From NCBI RefSeq assembly GCF_024684275.1, contig NZ_JAIKXF010000087.1, positions 16,672 to 80,671 on the forward strand: a stretch of 64,000 nucleotides of DNA, given 5' to 3'. This stretch comes from Ruminococcus sp. GTDB lineage: Bacteria; Bacillota_A; Clostridia; Oscillospirales; Ruminococcaceae. Below the pieces are notes generated by a model, which saw nothing but the letters and a program-made list of their open reading frames with translations, was not told the origin of the DNA and did no database searches. Positions 25,485-34,625 of this stretch are shown here, piece after piece. The translations under genes and the position numbers were made by a program. How positions within the stretch are numbered: position 1 is the first letter of the stretch; each line of letters begins with the position of its first letter.

Positions 25485-26000
25485 TCAGAGCTCGTCCATA
25501 CTGTCTGTGGAGTTCTTCTGCCTTTCCTCCGTTTTTGCAGCATAGGTATCCCCGATATTTCTCTGTGCTTTTTCCATGTCGTATTCCCTGAGCTTTGGTT
25601 CAAACTGCGGAAAGCCTTCCTGCTGTTCAAGCCATTTGTACTTTTTTATATTCAGGAAGTTTCTGGCTGCAAACCAGCCGAATACGGCAAGTTCTGCAAC
25701 TCCTAAGACAGAAAAGCCATCATAGAAGAACATGACTGCTATTGTTGCCAGAAGGAGCACTCCTGCCGCTATGGCAAGGGCTGAATCCTTCCTGTATGCG
25801 CTGAAAAATCCTGTTACCGCGGCAGCCGCTCCCAGAACAGAAGACAGCAATATCATCTTATTCTGAGTTATAAAAAAAGCAACAAGCATCCATACAGCCA
25901 TTGCTAAACATCCTGCAAATATAATAAGTATCATGGTGCCTTCTTTTTTCAGCTTTTTCATTGCTGTTCTGTTTTGTTTGTATTCTTCCTCATACTCCAT
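25485..26000 (-). CDS. Four-helix membrane protein with acidic C-terminus
   Basis: This 171-residue protein starts with a charged coil and has hydrophobic segments in the order ILIIFAGCLAMAVWMLVAFF, ILLSSVLGAAAAVTGFF, LAIAAGVLLLATIAVMFFY and VLGVAELAVFGWFAARNF. It ends in a charged cytoplasmic tail of about 55 residues. No family is recognised. The start at 26000 (MEYEEEYKQN) follows GGAGG by 8 bases; an ATG two codons earlier is too close. Confidence 0.65.
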   Translation of the reverse strand: MEYEEEYKQNRTAMKKLKKEGTMILIIFAGCLAMAVWMLVAFFITQNKMILLSSVLGAAAAVTGFFSAYRKDSALAIAAGVLLLATIAVMFFYDGFSVLGVAELAVFGWFAARNFLNIKKYKWLEQQEGFPQFEPKLREYDMEKAQRNIGDTYAAKTEERQKNSTDSMDEL

Positions 26001-26083
26001 GTTCATCGCCTCCGAAAAATGACTTTTCAGAAAGATTTTATCATTTTTCCTCAAAAATGTCAATACATATAAGCTCAGCTCTG

Positions 26084-26113
26084 AGTTCTAAGCGCTAAGT
26101 TCTTAGTTCTATT
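26084..26113. repeat. TTAGTTC heptad tract (family C, copy 2)
   Basis: CTGAGTTCTAAGCGCTAAGT then TCTTAGTTCT: heptads in both orientations around an AGCGCT centre. Confidence 0.65.
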
Positions 26114-26133
26114 CCGGAATTTCACGAAAACTA

Positions 26134-26162
26134 TTGACTATTTTGCAATTTTAGTTTATTAT
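26134..26162 (+). promoter_or_regulatory. Possible promoter of the GH25-manA-glcK operon
   Basis: TTGACT (26134-26139), 17 bases, TATTAT (26157-26162); a TATAAT three bases later is an alternative -10 with longer spacing. Confidence 0.5.
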
Positions 26163-26234
26163 AATAGAGTATGACTTTTTGCTCCGCTCCTTCTGTAGGA
26201 GCCTCAGTGAGCTTCGGAAGGTGTTGCCCGTAAT

Positions 26235-27008
26235 ATGAAGACCTTAAAACGTAATATCCTGTGTACCCTGCTGGGCTCGGTCTTTATGACAGCCGCAGCC
26301 GCAGGCGCTATGCTCTTCTCGACCGCAAAGGTTAACAGAGCTAAATATCCCGTTTTCGGCGTTGACGTATCAAACTATCAGGGCGACATCAACTGGCAGG
26401 AGCTGGAAGCGCAGGACGTTTCATTTGCCTTTATCAAGGCTACCGAGGGAAGCGGTCATACCGACGAATCCGTAAGGCGCAACCTTGACCGTGCCGCCGG
26501 TACAGGCATCAGTGTCTCTGCATACCACTTCTTCAGCTTCGACAGCGCAGGCGAAACTCAGGCTGACAACTACATCGCCTCTGTGGGCAGGGACGAGATA
26601 GATATGCCCCCTGTGGTGGACATTGAATACTACGGCGACAAGCGAAAAAACAAACCCTCTCAGGAGGAAACGGAAAGCATACTAAAGCCCCTTCTCAGCC
26701 GGCTTGAAGCCTATTACGGCGTAAAGCCGATCATATACACTACTCTCCCCGTTTACCTCAGGTACGTGAGGAGCAGCTTCTCGGATTATCCCCTGTGGAT
26801 AAGAAGCGTCGGCTTTGAGCCCGACCTTATGGACTGGAAGTTCTGGCAGTACAGTGACAAGGGTACCCTCACAGGCTATGACGGCGACGAGGAGCACATC
26901 GACCTCAACGTATATAACGGCTCTGAGGAGGATTTCGTGAGAGAATTTGCAAAAATCACAAAAAAAGCGGATAATTCCGCAATTCCGACAAGAAAGGCAG
27001 CAACGTGA
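26235..27008 (+). CDS. GH25 muramidase (lysozyme), membrane-anchored
   Basis: This 257-residue protein has a hydrophobic N-terminal segment (about 8-30) that may anchor it outside the membrane. The GH25 domain has Asp44 in GVDVSNYQG and the DxE pair Asp129/Glu131 in VVDIEYYGD, which cleave the beta-1,4 bond between MurNAc and GlcNAc. FIKATEGSG and the WQYSDKG block are typical of the family. The ribosome site is weak (GGAAGG about 13 bases upstream). Its stop overlaps the manA start by 4 bases. Confidence 0.92.
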   Translation: MKTLKRNILCTLLGSVFMTAAAAGAMLFSTAKVNRAKYPVFGVDVSNYQGDINWQELEAQDVSFAFIKATEGSGHTDESVRRNLDRAAGTGISVSAYHFFSFDSAGETQADNYIASVGRDEIDMPPVVDIEYYGDKRKNKPSQEETESILKPLLSRLEAYYGVKPIIYTTLPVYLRYVRSSFSDYPLWIRSVGFEPDLMDWKFWQYSDKGTLTGYDGDEEHIDLNVYNGSEEDFVREFAKITKKADNSAIPTRKAAT

Positions 27009-27964
27009 GACCATTTTTTCTGAAAGCACCTATCAAGGATTATATATGGGGCGGTACAAAGCTCCGCACCGTCTTCGGCAAAGAAAGCGATACCGAAAGG
27101 CTTGCCGAGAGCTGGGAGCTCAGCTGTCACCCCGACGGTGAATGCAGCATAATCGGCGGAGACTTCGACGGCACGAAGCTCAGCGACTTCGTAAAGGAGC
27201 ACCCCGAGGCTGTGAGCAGCAGCTTTAAAAGCGGCGACAGCTTCCCTGTGCTTGTAAAGCTCATCGACGCTGAGAACGACCTGTCCGTACAGGTACACCC
27301 CGACAACGACTACGCAAGAAAATACGAAAACGACAGCGGCAAGACCGAGATGTGGTATGTCATCTCTGCGGATACAGGCTCAGAGCTGGTGTACGGCTTC
27401 AAGGAGGAGCTCACTAAAGATGAGTTCCGAAAGGCTATCGAGGATAATACCCTCATGGACAAGGTCTGCCGAGTCCCCGTCCGTCAGGGCGACGTTTTCT
27501 TCATAAAACCAGGAACTCTCCACGCTATCGGCAAGGGTATCCTTATCGCCGAGATACAGCAGAGCTCCAATGTGACCTATCGCGTATACGATTACGGCAG
27601 GCTCGGCACTGACGGCAAGCCCCGTCAGCTGCATATCGAAAAGGCTCTTGAGGTCACAAACACCTCTCCTGCCGAGCCGAAAAGCCCTGTTTACGGCATG
27701 GAGCTTGACGGCGTTGTCACTCAGCTCCTCGCAGACTGCGAGTACTTCAATGTGAACCGCCACAGGATAATCAAGGAGCTGGAGCTTTTCGCAGACAAAA
27801 GCTCATTCGCACACGTCCTTGTCATAGGCGGAAGCGGCGGCGAGCTTATCGCCGATAACTGTACATTACCACTTACTATGGGCTCAAGCGTTTTCGTTCC
27901 CGCAGGAACAGGCGCATTTGCTATAAAAGGAAACTGTGATATAATAGTCACAACTATCCAATAA
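27005..27964 (+). CDS. manA: Mannose-6-phosphate isomerase, class I
   Basis: This 319-residue cupin enzyme interconverts mannose 6-phosphate and fructose 6-phosphate. Zinc ligands are in QVHPD (96-100), Glu115 in EMWYVI, and His173 in KPGTLHAIGKG. The start is GTG, 4 bases inside the muramidase gene, with AGAAAGG upstream. Followed after 13 bases by a glucokinase, it forms a sugar-phosphate pair that would serve products of mannan and glucan breakdown. Confidence 0.95.
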   Translation: MRPFFLKAPIKDYIWGGTKLRTVFGKESDTERLAESWELSCHPDGECSIIGGDFDGTKLSDFVKEHPEAVSSSFKSGDSFPVLVKLIDAENDLSVQVHPDNDYARKYENDSGKTEMWYVISADTGSELVYGFKEELTKDEFRKAIEDNTLMDKVCRVPVRQGDVFFIKPGTLHAIGKGILIAEIQQSSNVTYRVYDYGRLGTDGKPRQLHIEKALEVTNTSPAEPKSPVYGMELDGVVTQLLADCEYFNVNRHRIIKELELFADKSSFAHVLVIGGSGGELIADNCTLPLTMGSSVFVPAGTGAFAIKGNCDIIVTTIQ

Positions 27965-27977
27965 GGAGGATATAAAC

Positions 27978-28931
27978 ATGAAATATTACGTAGGTATCGA
28001 CCTCGGCGGCACAAACATCGTTGCAGGTGTTGTTGACGAGAAATACAACATCATCGCTAAGGCAAGCACAAAGACAAACTGCCCTCGTCCTGCAAAAGAG
28101 ATCGCAGACGATATGGCAAAAATGGCTCTTGAAGCTGTAAAGAATGCTGACCTCACTATTGACCAGATAGAGTGGATAGGCGTTGGTACTCCCGGTATTG
28201 CAAACAGCGAGACAGGTATCATCGAGTACTCAAACAATCTGGGCTTCAAGGATACTCCTATGGTGAAATACATACAGGAAACTATCGACAAGCCTGTATT
28301 CATAGAGAATGACGCTAACGCAGCAGCTTACGGCGAATTCGTGGCAGGTGCTGCAAAGGGCGCAAGGAACGCAGTATGCATTACTCTCGGCACAGGTGTC
28401 GGCGGCGGTATCATCGTTGACGGCAAGATATACTCAGGCTCTAACTTTGCAGGCGCTGAGATAGGTCATACAGTTATCGAGGTGGACGGCGCACAGTGCT
28501 CATGCGGCAGAAAGGGCTGCTTCGAGGCTTATTCCTCAGCTACAGGTCTTATCCGCATGACTAAGGAGGCTATTGCAGAGCACCCTGACTGTATCATGGC
28601 TAAGTCCGAAAAGGAAAAGGGCAAGGTAACTGCACGTACCTCATTTGACTGCATGAGAGCAGGCGACAAGTACGCAAAGGCTGTTGTTGACAAGTACATC
28701 AAGTACCTTGCAGCAGGTATCACAAACACTATCAATATCTTCCAGCCCGATATACTCTGTATCGGCGGCGGCGTGTGCAACGAGGGCGATCCTCTCCTCC
28801 TGCCTATGAAGGAGCTTGTTGCAAAGGAGGTTTACACACGCAACTCACCTAAGAACACCGAGATCGTTATCGCAAAGCTTGGCAACGACGCAGGTATCAT
28901 CGGTGCAGCATTCCTCGGCAAGGCAAAGTAA
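27978..28931 (+). CDS. glcK: ROK-family glucokinase
   Basis: This 317-residue protein has the phosphate-binding DLGGTN (8-13), the ENDANAAAYGE catalytic block with Asp112, GTGVGGG, and the ROK zinc site (His164, CSCGRKGC with C174, C176, C181). It should phosphorylate glucose with ATP. AAGGAGG lies before the ATG. It ends the GH25-manA-glcK operon. Confidence 0.93.
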   Translation: MKYYVGIDLGGTNIVAGVVDEKYNIIAKASTKTNCPRPAKEIADDMAKMALEAVKNADLTIDQIEWIGVGTPGIANSETGIIEYSNNLGFKDTPMVKYIQETIDKPVFIENDANAAAYGEFVAGAAKGARNAVCITLGTGVGGGIIVDGKIYSGSNFAGAEIGHTVIEVDGAQCSCGRKGCFEAYSSATGLIRMTKEAIAEHPDCIMAKSEKEKGKVTARTSFDCMRAGDKYAKAVVDKYIKYLAAGITNTINIFQPDILCIGGGVCNEGDPLLLPMKELVAKEVYTRNSPKNTEIVIAKLGNDAGIIGAAFLGKAK

Positions 28932-28962
28932 GAACTTAGATCTTAGAACTTCGATCTAAGCA
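28932..28962. repeat. GAACTTAG heptad tract (family C, copy 3)
   Basis: AGAACTTAGATCTTAGAACT then TCGATCTAAG begins at the base after the glcK stop codon. Confidence 0.7.
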
Positions 28963-28990
28963 GAGAATGACGCCTCGGCATTCCTTGTAT

Positions 28991-29013
28991 GGGCGGATAT
29001 TATCCGCCCTTTT
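28991..29013 (+). terminator. Terminator of the glcK operon
   Basis: GGGCGGATA and TATCCGCCC form the stem, followed by TTTTAATTT. Confidence 0.85.
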
Positions 29014-29027
29014 AATTTGGATATCAA

Positions 29028-29065
29028 AAAAAGAAAACCCGAAAGTAATTGCTTTCGGGCTTTTT
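29028..29065 (-). terminator. Terminator of the sensor-AraC gene
   Basis: CCCGAAAG-CAATTA-CTTTCGGG followed on the minus strand by TTTTCTTTTTTT; it also has a shorter T-run on the plus strand. Confidence 0.88.
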
Positions 29066-29105
29066 GGTTTATTTATGCAGTCATTAACAGCTAAAGCCTA
29101 AGGGC

Positions 29106-31271
29106 TCATTTAGCCATATTGCGGTACTGATTTGGAGTTACGCCAACTGTTGCAAGGAACTGGCGCAGGAAGTACTTGCTGTCCACATAGCCGCACTGCT
29201 CCGCAATTTCCGCCATACTCAGCGGCGTTACCGTCAGGCAGTAGGTCGCCTTTGCCATTCGGGCGTTTATGCAGTCCTTATGTATGCTTACCCCGAAGCA
29301 CTTCTTGTATACCTCGCGGAGATGACCTGCGCTGTAGGGATAGAGCTTCTGGAGTTTCTCCGACTCAAAGCTGTCCTGCGGATTGCTGTAGATATAGCTT
29401 CTGATATGGAGCATATCCTCGTAGTGGGGACGCATACGCATTTCCATTTTTTCTCTCTGGCGCTCAGCAAGTATATCCGAGCATATTCCCGTAATACGGG
29501 TGTATGACTTCTCTGTACACTTCACCGACGCACACACGAAGGAGTCAAGTCCGTACTGGTCGATATATACTCCGTGCTGGAGCATTATTGAGTTTAGCCT
29601 GTTTTCAAGGAGAGCCTCATCGTTCTCGCCGCTGATAATGCAGGCAAAGGTATTATCGTTTACCCTGCCGCAGATGTCGTTGCTTCCGCAGAACTGCTTT
29701 ACAGCCTCGGCGGCGTCCATTATAGCAGGTATCTTGCCGCTGAGCTCATAGAAGCCTGCGTTTGAGATGCCTATCCTCATCATGACAAGGCAGTGCTCCT
29801 GATTTTCAAAGTCTATGGTATGATAAGCCTTTCTCATTCCTGTTTCGTTGTACATTCCCGTGAGAGTATCGCGGAGGTCGGAAAGGTTCTGGCACTGCGT
29901 CAGATACTGGATATCGTTCTTCATTCTCAGGAATTCCAGACCGTTGGAAACGGATTTAAGCCAGTTTCTGTAGATATCGTCGTAGGTATCGGGATCGTGG
30001 AATTTGAGCACCAGATGACCAAATAGGCGGTCATTGAAGAACAGCGGATTGAAATAGTATATTGCGGGCTCATAATTCTGGGCAAGAAGTGCCGAGAAAT
30101 TATATTTCTGCATATCAAAGGGCGTCTTGTCGTCCCAGTTGACCATGCTCTGACAGGAGAGTATATCACTGAGCTCTGCGTCGCTGTCGTACCAGTTCTT
30201 GTAAAGGCACAGATAAAAGCTCTGTATGCCTCTTACCTGCCAGTGGAACTGACCGCATATATCCACGAACTCGTTGAGAGTACGGCACTCAGTCAGCTTC
30301 TGGTCGAGAGGATTGAACAGGTTCCAGTTGTCATATTCCTTTTTCTGCCTTGCGTTTTTCAGCTCGGTAGTATATATCCTGCGGTCAACTCCGCAGGTAC
30401 AGCTTGTACCGCAGATTATCTCGCCCTGTGGGGGAGCAAAGAGAAATTCTCTTTTCTTTATGCGGCTGTAGACCATATTTGCGGCGTCCTCGCCTATTGT
30501 CTCGCGGTTGCGCTTATATGTAGTCAGCAGAGGAGTATGCATGAAGCGGTCGCCTATGTACTCATAGCCCACTACGGTAACGTCCTCGGGTATCTTTATG
30601 CCAAGCTCGTCGAACTTGTCGATAAGTCCGTAAGCCATATAGTCATTTGCACAGATTATCGCCTGCGGAAGTCTCAGCTCGCCGCTGTGATAGCGCTCGG
30701 CAAGCTCCTCGCCCGAATTCATCCAGTAGTTGCCGAAGTGAACGCGGCTCTCGTCAAACTCAACGCCGTGCTTTTCAAGAGACTTTCTGTATCCGTTTAC
30801 GCGGAGGCTTGAGGCTTTGATGAAATCATAGCCTGTGAGGATATCTATATCGTTAAATCCGTGAACGTCCATGAGATGATCGGTAATATCCTCCATATCG
30901 TTCTCATCGCTGGTATTTATAAAGGTACAGTTTGGAAGATTCAGCTCTGCGATATAAGTGCCGACAACTACGATAGGTATGCTCTTGCGCGATATAAGGT
31001 CGGCAATAAGCTTTTTCAGTTCCTCATTCACAAAAGATTCAGAGAGCAGTATCAAGCCGTCCAGCTCATCTGAAAGTATCAGGTCATATATCCTGTTTTC
31101 GCAGAAAAGCTCATTTTCCTTGACGTTAGGATTATAATTGTTTGAAAAAACGACAGTATCCACTCCGACACACTGATCGAATCGTGCAATGCCCTTTATG
31201 ACCTGTCTCTGTTCGATGCTGTTGGCTTCCCCTGCCACAACGCCGAAAATCATTCTCTTTTTTCTTACCAT
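29106..31271 (-). CDS. LacI-like sensor, degenerate GGDEF and AraC-type DNA-binding protein
   Basis: This 721-residue regulator has four parts. A LacI-type ligand domain (about 1-300; IFGVVAGEANSIEQRQV, IICANDYMAYGLIDKF, VTVVGYEYIGDRF) comes first. A middle region (about 310-460) shares length and pattern with the 16110-18017 product. A GGDEF-like fold (about 470-600) follows, in which GRVNDNTFACII replaces the catalytic motif, so no cyclase activity is expected. The AraC/XylS helix-turn-helix (about 620-721; MAEIAEQCGYVDSKYFLRQF, GVTPNQYR) is complete. It probably binds a cytoplasmic sugar-like ligand and controls nearby promoters. GGGGTGG precedes the ATG, and a consensus promoter lies at 31397-31425. 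Confidence 0.88.
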   Translation of the reverse strand: MVRKKRMIFGVVAGEANSIEQRQVIKGIARFDQCVGVDTVVFSNNYNPNVKENELFCENRIYDLILSDELDGLILLSESFVNEELKKLIADLISRKSIPIVVVGTYIAELNLPNCTFINTSDENDMEDITDHLMDVHGFNDIDILTGYDFIKASSLRVNGYRKSLEKHGVEFDESRVHFGNYWMNSGEELAERYHSGELRLPQAIICANDYMAYGLIDKFDELGIKIPEDVTVVGYEYIGDRFMHTPLLTTYKRNRETIGEDAANMVYSRIKKREFLFAPPQGEIICGTSCTCGVDRRIYTTELKNARQKKEYDNWNLFNPLDQKLTECRTLNEFVDICGQFHWQVRGIQSFYLCLYKNWYDSDAELSDILSCQSMVNWDDKTPFDMQKYNFSALLAQNYEPAIYYFNPLFFNDRLFGHLVLKFHDPDTYDDIYRNWLKSVSNGLEFLRMKNDIQYLTQCQNLSDLRDTLTGMYNETGMRKAYHTIDFENQEHCLVMMRIGISNAGFYELSGKIPAIMDAAEAVKQFCGSNDICGRVNDNTFACIISGENDEALLENRLNSIMLQHGVYIDQYGLDSFVCASVKCTEKSYTRITGICSDILAERQREKMEMRMRPHYEDMLHIRSYIYSNPQDSFESEKLQKLYPYSAGHLREVYKKCFGVSIHKDCINARMAKATYCLTVTPLSMAEIAEQCGYVDSKYFLRQFLATVGVTPNQYRNMAK

Positions 31272-31610
31272 GTTCCCACCCCGTTAATTTTTGTCAGGGA
31301 GACACAATTTTTATTTCCCTATTTTCTATGATATTTCTTTACTTTCACAGTACTTTAATGTATAATTTCAGATATGGAGCATTAGAATTCACATATATTA
31401 TACATTATTTATTAAGAAATGTCAATGAAGTTTCCTGCGTTTTTTCCACCAAAAACGCATTTTTGTGGGTTGAATATTTATATGTCGTTATATTGCATAA
31501 TGTAGCAATCAATTTTTTGTGCAAATAGCAGAATCTGTCACTGCCTTTGCAGCAATTTACACCTCTGTCGACACTTATGTTATGAATTCGGATTCAAAGG
31601 AGGGATTCGC
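31272..31610. other. Divergent intergenic region
   Basis: AT-rich spacer between the sensor-AraC gene and the ECF sigma gene. It holds the minus-strand promoter at 31397-31425. I see no convincing -35/-10 pair for the sigma gene; AAGGAGG at about 31597 is its ribosome site. Confidence 0.6.
31397..31425 (-). promoter_or_regulatory. Promoter of the sensor-AraC gene
   Basis: Minus-strand TTGACA (31420-31425), 17-base spacer, TATAAT (31397-31402). This gives a leader of about 120 nt. Confidence 0.85.
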
Positions 31611-32120
31611 ATGAACGACTTTTCTAATGACGTCGATCTCGCCCGACAGGGCAATACCGAAGCTTTCGCAAGACTCTACGCTACAGTATACGAGGACCTT
31701 TACCATATAGCCCTATATAGCCTGCGAAGCTCCCATGACGCTGCCGACGCAGTAAGCGATACTGTGCTGGACGCTTTTTGCTCTATAAAAAAGCTCCGCA
31801 GTCCCGAAAGCTTTAAAAGCTGGATCATGTCTATCCTCGCTGCTAAGATAAAACGCAAACAGCGCTCGTATTTTGAGCCTGCCGACGAGCTCAGCGATGA
31901 CTCGCCCCTTTCGGAGGGTTTCAGCTTCGAGTCGGTGGAGCTCCGCGAGGCTGTTGGCAAGCTGGACGACGAATCAAGGCTGCTGCTTTCAATGTCCGTA
32001 CTGGGCGGCTATACAAGTGGCGAGATATCGGAAATGTGCGGTATCAGATCGGGTACTGTGCGCTCAAAGCTGACGCGGATAAAGCAGAAGCTGCGCCTTG
32101 AGCTGACTCCCGAATTATGA
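31611..32120 (+). CDS. ECF RNA polymerase sigma factor
   Basis: This 169-residue protein has sigma region 2 (about 10-75: AFARLYATVYEDLYHIALYS, DAADAVSDTVLDAF) and region 4 (about 110-165: LDDESRLLLSMSVLGGYTSG, EISEMCGIRSGTVRSKLTRI). It lacks regions 1 and 3, as ECF factors do. It should direct polymerase to a small regulon when released from its partner. AAGGAGG with a 7-base gap precedes the ATG. The downstream gene, 19 bases on, encodes a single-pass membrane protein likely to act as its anti-sigma. Confidence 0.92.
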   Translation: MNDFSNDVDLARQGNTEAFARLYATVYEDLYHIALYSLRSSHDAADAVSDTVLDAFCSIKKLRSPESFKSWIMSILAAKIKRKQRSYFEPADELSDDSPLSEGFSFESVELREAVGKLDDESRLLLSMSVLGGYTSGEISEMCGIRSGTVRSKLTRIKQKLRLELTPEL

Positions 32121-32139
32121 TCGTGAAAGGAGAATCAAC

Positions 32140-34563
32140 ATGAATAACGATGATAAGCTCAGAGAGCAGATGAAGTCAGAGCCCGTTCCCGACAGGCTCA
32201 AACCCGAGAATATAAAGATAATGCTGGATAACAAAGCACCCAAGAAAAAGAGAAGCGGCATAAAGCTTGCAGGAAGGATAGCTGCCGCTGCGGCTGCCTG
32301 CACTGTTATAGGCGGAACTGCCGCATACACACTGAACAATGGAAAGTTTGATAAAAATACAGCAAGCTTTTTAGAAACTCCTGAAAAGCAGAAAAACAGC
32401 GACGTCAGCACAGAACCTGCATCAGAAATAAAAAAGCAGGCAAGCTATATGAGCGGCGCAAAGGACTATGAACAGGTATACACCATGTTCAAAGAAGCTT
32501 CCGATAAATACAAGAAAGAAAACACAAGAAACACAAGTAAATACGCAGTGGACGAAGAAGTATATGCAGAAGAAGCTGATGTATCCTCTGCTGCTATAGC
32601 CGGGGCTGATGAGTCATACGCCGAGGCGCCAATGACAAACGGCGAATTCACAGGAGGCAAGGGCGGCGGCGGTGATGCCGGCTACAGCTCCGAGCCCGAG
32701 ATACCTGTAATAGACGGCGAGCTCCCCACAGAGCCCGATACCGAGCCTGTTACAGAGCCTACCACCGAAACATCTACAGAGCCGACTACCGAGGAAACAA
32801 CAGAAGCTCCCACAGAGGAGCCCACTACAGAGGCTGACACCGAGCACTCAGAGACCTACTATCAGGAGCAGGACGTTCTCGAAGCCGACATCGTCAAGAC
32901 TGACGGCAAGCGCATCTATTACGTAGGGACCTCCTATGACGAAAACGGTTCATTTGCAAATGTACTCCGCGTAGCAGACGTAAAGGACGGCAAATTCACA
33001 GGCAGCTTCACAATCGAGCTCAATTATATTTGCGGAGAAGGCACAAACACCAACAGCGTCAGAGATATGTATATCTACAACGACATGATAATCATCATCG
33101 GAGAGACATGGAGCTATTCAGATATAGATGCATCAGGCTCACGCACATATATCGCCTTCTTTACAACAGGTGATGAGCCGGAGCTCATAGATGTCTACCA
33201 GCAGGACGGATATTTCGGTGACGTCAGAATAAGTCCCGAGGGATATATGCTCATGACATCAACATACTCCACCTGCACATTTGAAGCGCTCAGCGGCATT
33301 GATGACGTTCAAAGATATATCCCCCACTGCGGTATGACTAAGGATTTCAAGGTCATGTCTCCGCAGGATATACTCCTTCCCGAGGATTTCGGTTCTTCAT
33401 TCACACTGGAGTACGGCATTATCAGCAGTATTGACCTCAACAAGTCAGACTCTCCCACAGTAAAGGATACAAAGACTCTTGCAGGCTATCTGGGAGATAT
33501 TTACTGCTCAGCAGAAAATCTTTACTGCGCGGCAGCCAGATGGGACGGATACAGCACCACAACAATCACCCGTATCTCTATAAAGGACGGCAATATCGAG
33601 CCGCAGGCAGGCTGTACTATCGACGGCACAGTAAATAATCAGTTCTCAATGAGCGAGTACGGCGGATACTTCCGTGTTGCCGCAAGCTATACCGAAATGA
33701 AGGAGACCTTCCACAGATACACAGATGACGAGGGCTTCATAGACGGATTATGGAGCAGAATAAAGGGCGAGAGCGACGGCTACTACACCTATGAAAGAGT
33801 AAAAGAGGACAACAGAGTTTACGTTTTTGATCTGGATATGAACATGGTGGGCATGATCGATGGTCTCGGCATCAATGAGCAGATACGTTCTGCAAGCTTC
33901 AGCGGAAATATGGCTTATATCGTCACATTCCGCCAGACTGATCCCCTTTACGCAGTAGATCTCAGTGATCCAACAGCTCCTGTAGTTCTTGACGAGCTGA
34001 AAATAAACGGTTTCAGCTCATATATGCAGTCATGGAGCGAGGGACTTCTCCTCGGCTTCGGAAGCGACGCTGATGATGACGGCAGGATAACAGGCGTCAA
34101 GCTGACTATGTTTGATAACTCCGATCCCAATGATCTGAAGGCAGTTGACACAGTTACATGGAACAACAAATATATGACAGATGACGATTGGGAAAACCGC
34201 GATGGCAAGAACGAGATAGTCTACAGCTCCTTTGCTCAGTGGGACAGAAAGGCTCTGCTCATAGTTCCCGAAAAGAACCTTATCGGCGTACCTGTCGGGC
34301 TTGACGAATACACCTATCACAGCAACGGCGGAGGAAGCGATTACAAACACACCTCACAGTATGTATTTTTCAGCTTTGAGGACGGTAAATTCGTACAGAA
34401 GGGCGATGTAACTATGGTTCATAACGGCTGGGAGGATTACGGAAACTGGGCTTCCCTTGACCGCTGTGTATATATAGGCGATTATGTCTATGTCCTTTGT
34501 ACTAAAAAATTCACAGCTGCTGACATAAACACATTAGAAGTAACAGACGAGCTCGTATTCTGA
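32140..34563 (+). CDS. Membrane protein with extracellular beta-propeller, likely anti-sigma partner
   Basis: This 807-residue protein has a short charged cytoplasmic N-terminus (1-40; VPDRLKPENIKIMLD) and one membrane helix (about 41-66). A long flexible stretch follows, including a Thr/Glu/Pro-rich repeat (about 200-245, TEPT and EETTEAPT units). The large domain from about 250 to the end begins VLEADIVKTDGKRIYYVG, the hallmark of the PF09826-type beta-propeller. The N-terminus resembles the sigma-binding segments of ECF-linked anti-sigma proteins, but the HxxxCxxC zinc motif is absent. The model is an outside sensor coupled to the sigma factor. What the propeller detects is unknown. Confidence 0.82.
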   Translation: MNNDDKLREQMKSEPVPDRLKPENIKIMLDNKAPKKKRSGIKLAGRIAAAAAACTVIGGTAAYTLNNGKFDKNTASFLETPEKQKNSDVSTEPASEIKKQASYMSGAKDYEQVYTMFKEASDKYKKENTRNTSKYAVDEEVYAEEADVSSAAIAGADESYAEAPMTNGEFTGGKGGGGDAGYSSEPEIPVIDGELPTEPDTEPVTEPTTETSTEPTTEETTEAPTEEPTTEADTEHSETYYQEQDVLEADIVKTDGKRIYYVGTSYDENGSFANVLRVADVKDGKFTGSFTIELNYICGEGTNTNSVRDMYIYNDMIIIIGETWSYSDIDASGSRTYIAFFTTGDEPELIDVYQQDGYFGDVRISPEGYMLMTSTYSTCTFEALSGIDDVQRYIPHCGMTKDFKVMSPQDILLPEDFGSSFTLEYGIISSIDLNKSDSPTVKDTKTLAGYLGDIYCSAENLYCAAARWDGYSTTTITRISIKDGNIEPQAGCTIDGTVNNQFSMSEYGGYFRVAASYTEMKETFHRYTDDEGFIDGLWSRIKGESDGYYTYERVKEDNRVYVFDLDMNMVGMIDGLGINEQIRSASFSGNMAYIVTFRQTDPLYAVDLSDPTAPVVLDELKINGFSSYMQSWSEGLLLGFGSDADDDGRITGVKLTMFDNSDPNDLKAVDTVTWNNKYMTDDDWENRDGKNEIVYSSFAQWDRKALLIVPEKNLIGVPVGLDEYTYHSNGGGSDYKHTSQYVFFSFEDGKFVQKGDVTMVHNGWEDYGNWASLDRCVYIGDYVYVLCTKKFTAADINTLEVTDELVF

Positions 34564-34592
34564 TTTTTGAGATCATATATCTGAAAGCAATA

Positions 34593-34623
34593 AAAAGCTC
34601 CCGTGACCAAACACGGGAGCTTT
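34593..34623. terminator. Bidirectional terminator
   Basis: AAAGCTCCCGTG-ACCAAA-CACGGGAGCTTT lies between the propeller gene and a convergent gene. Confidence 0.85.
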
Positions 34624-34625
34624 GC

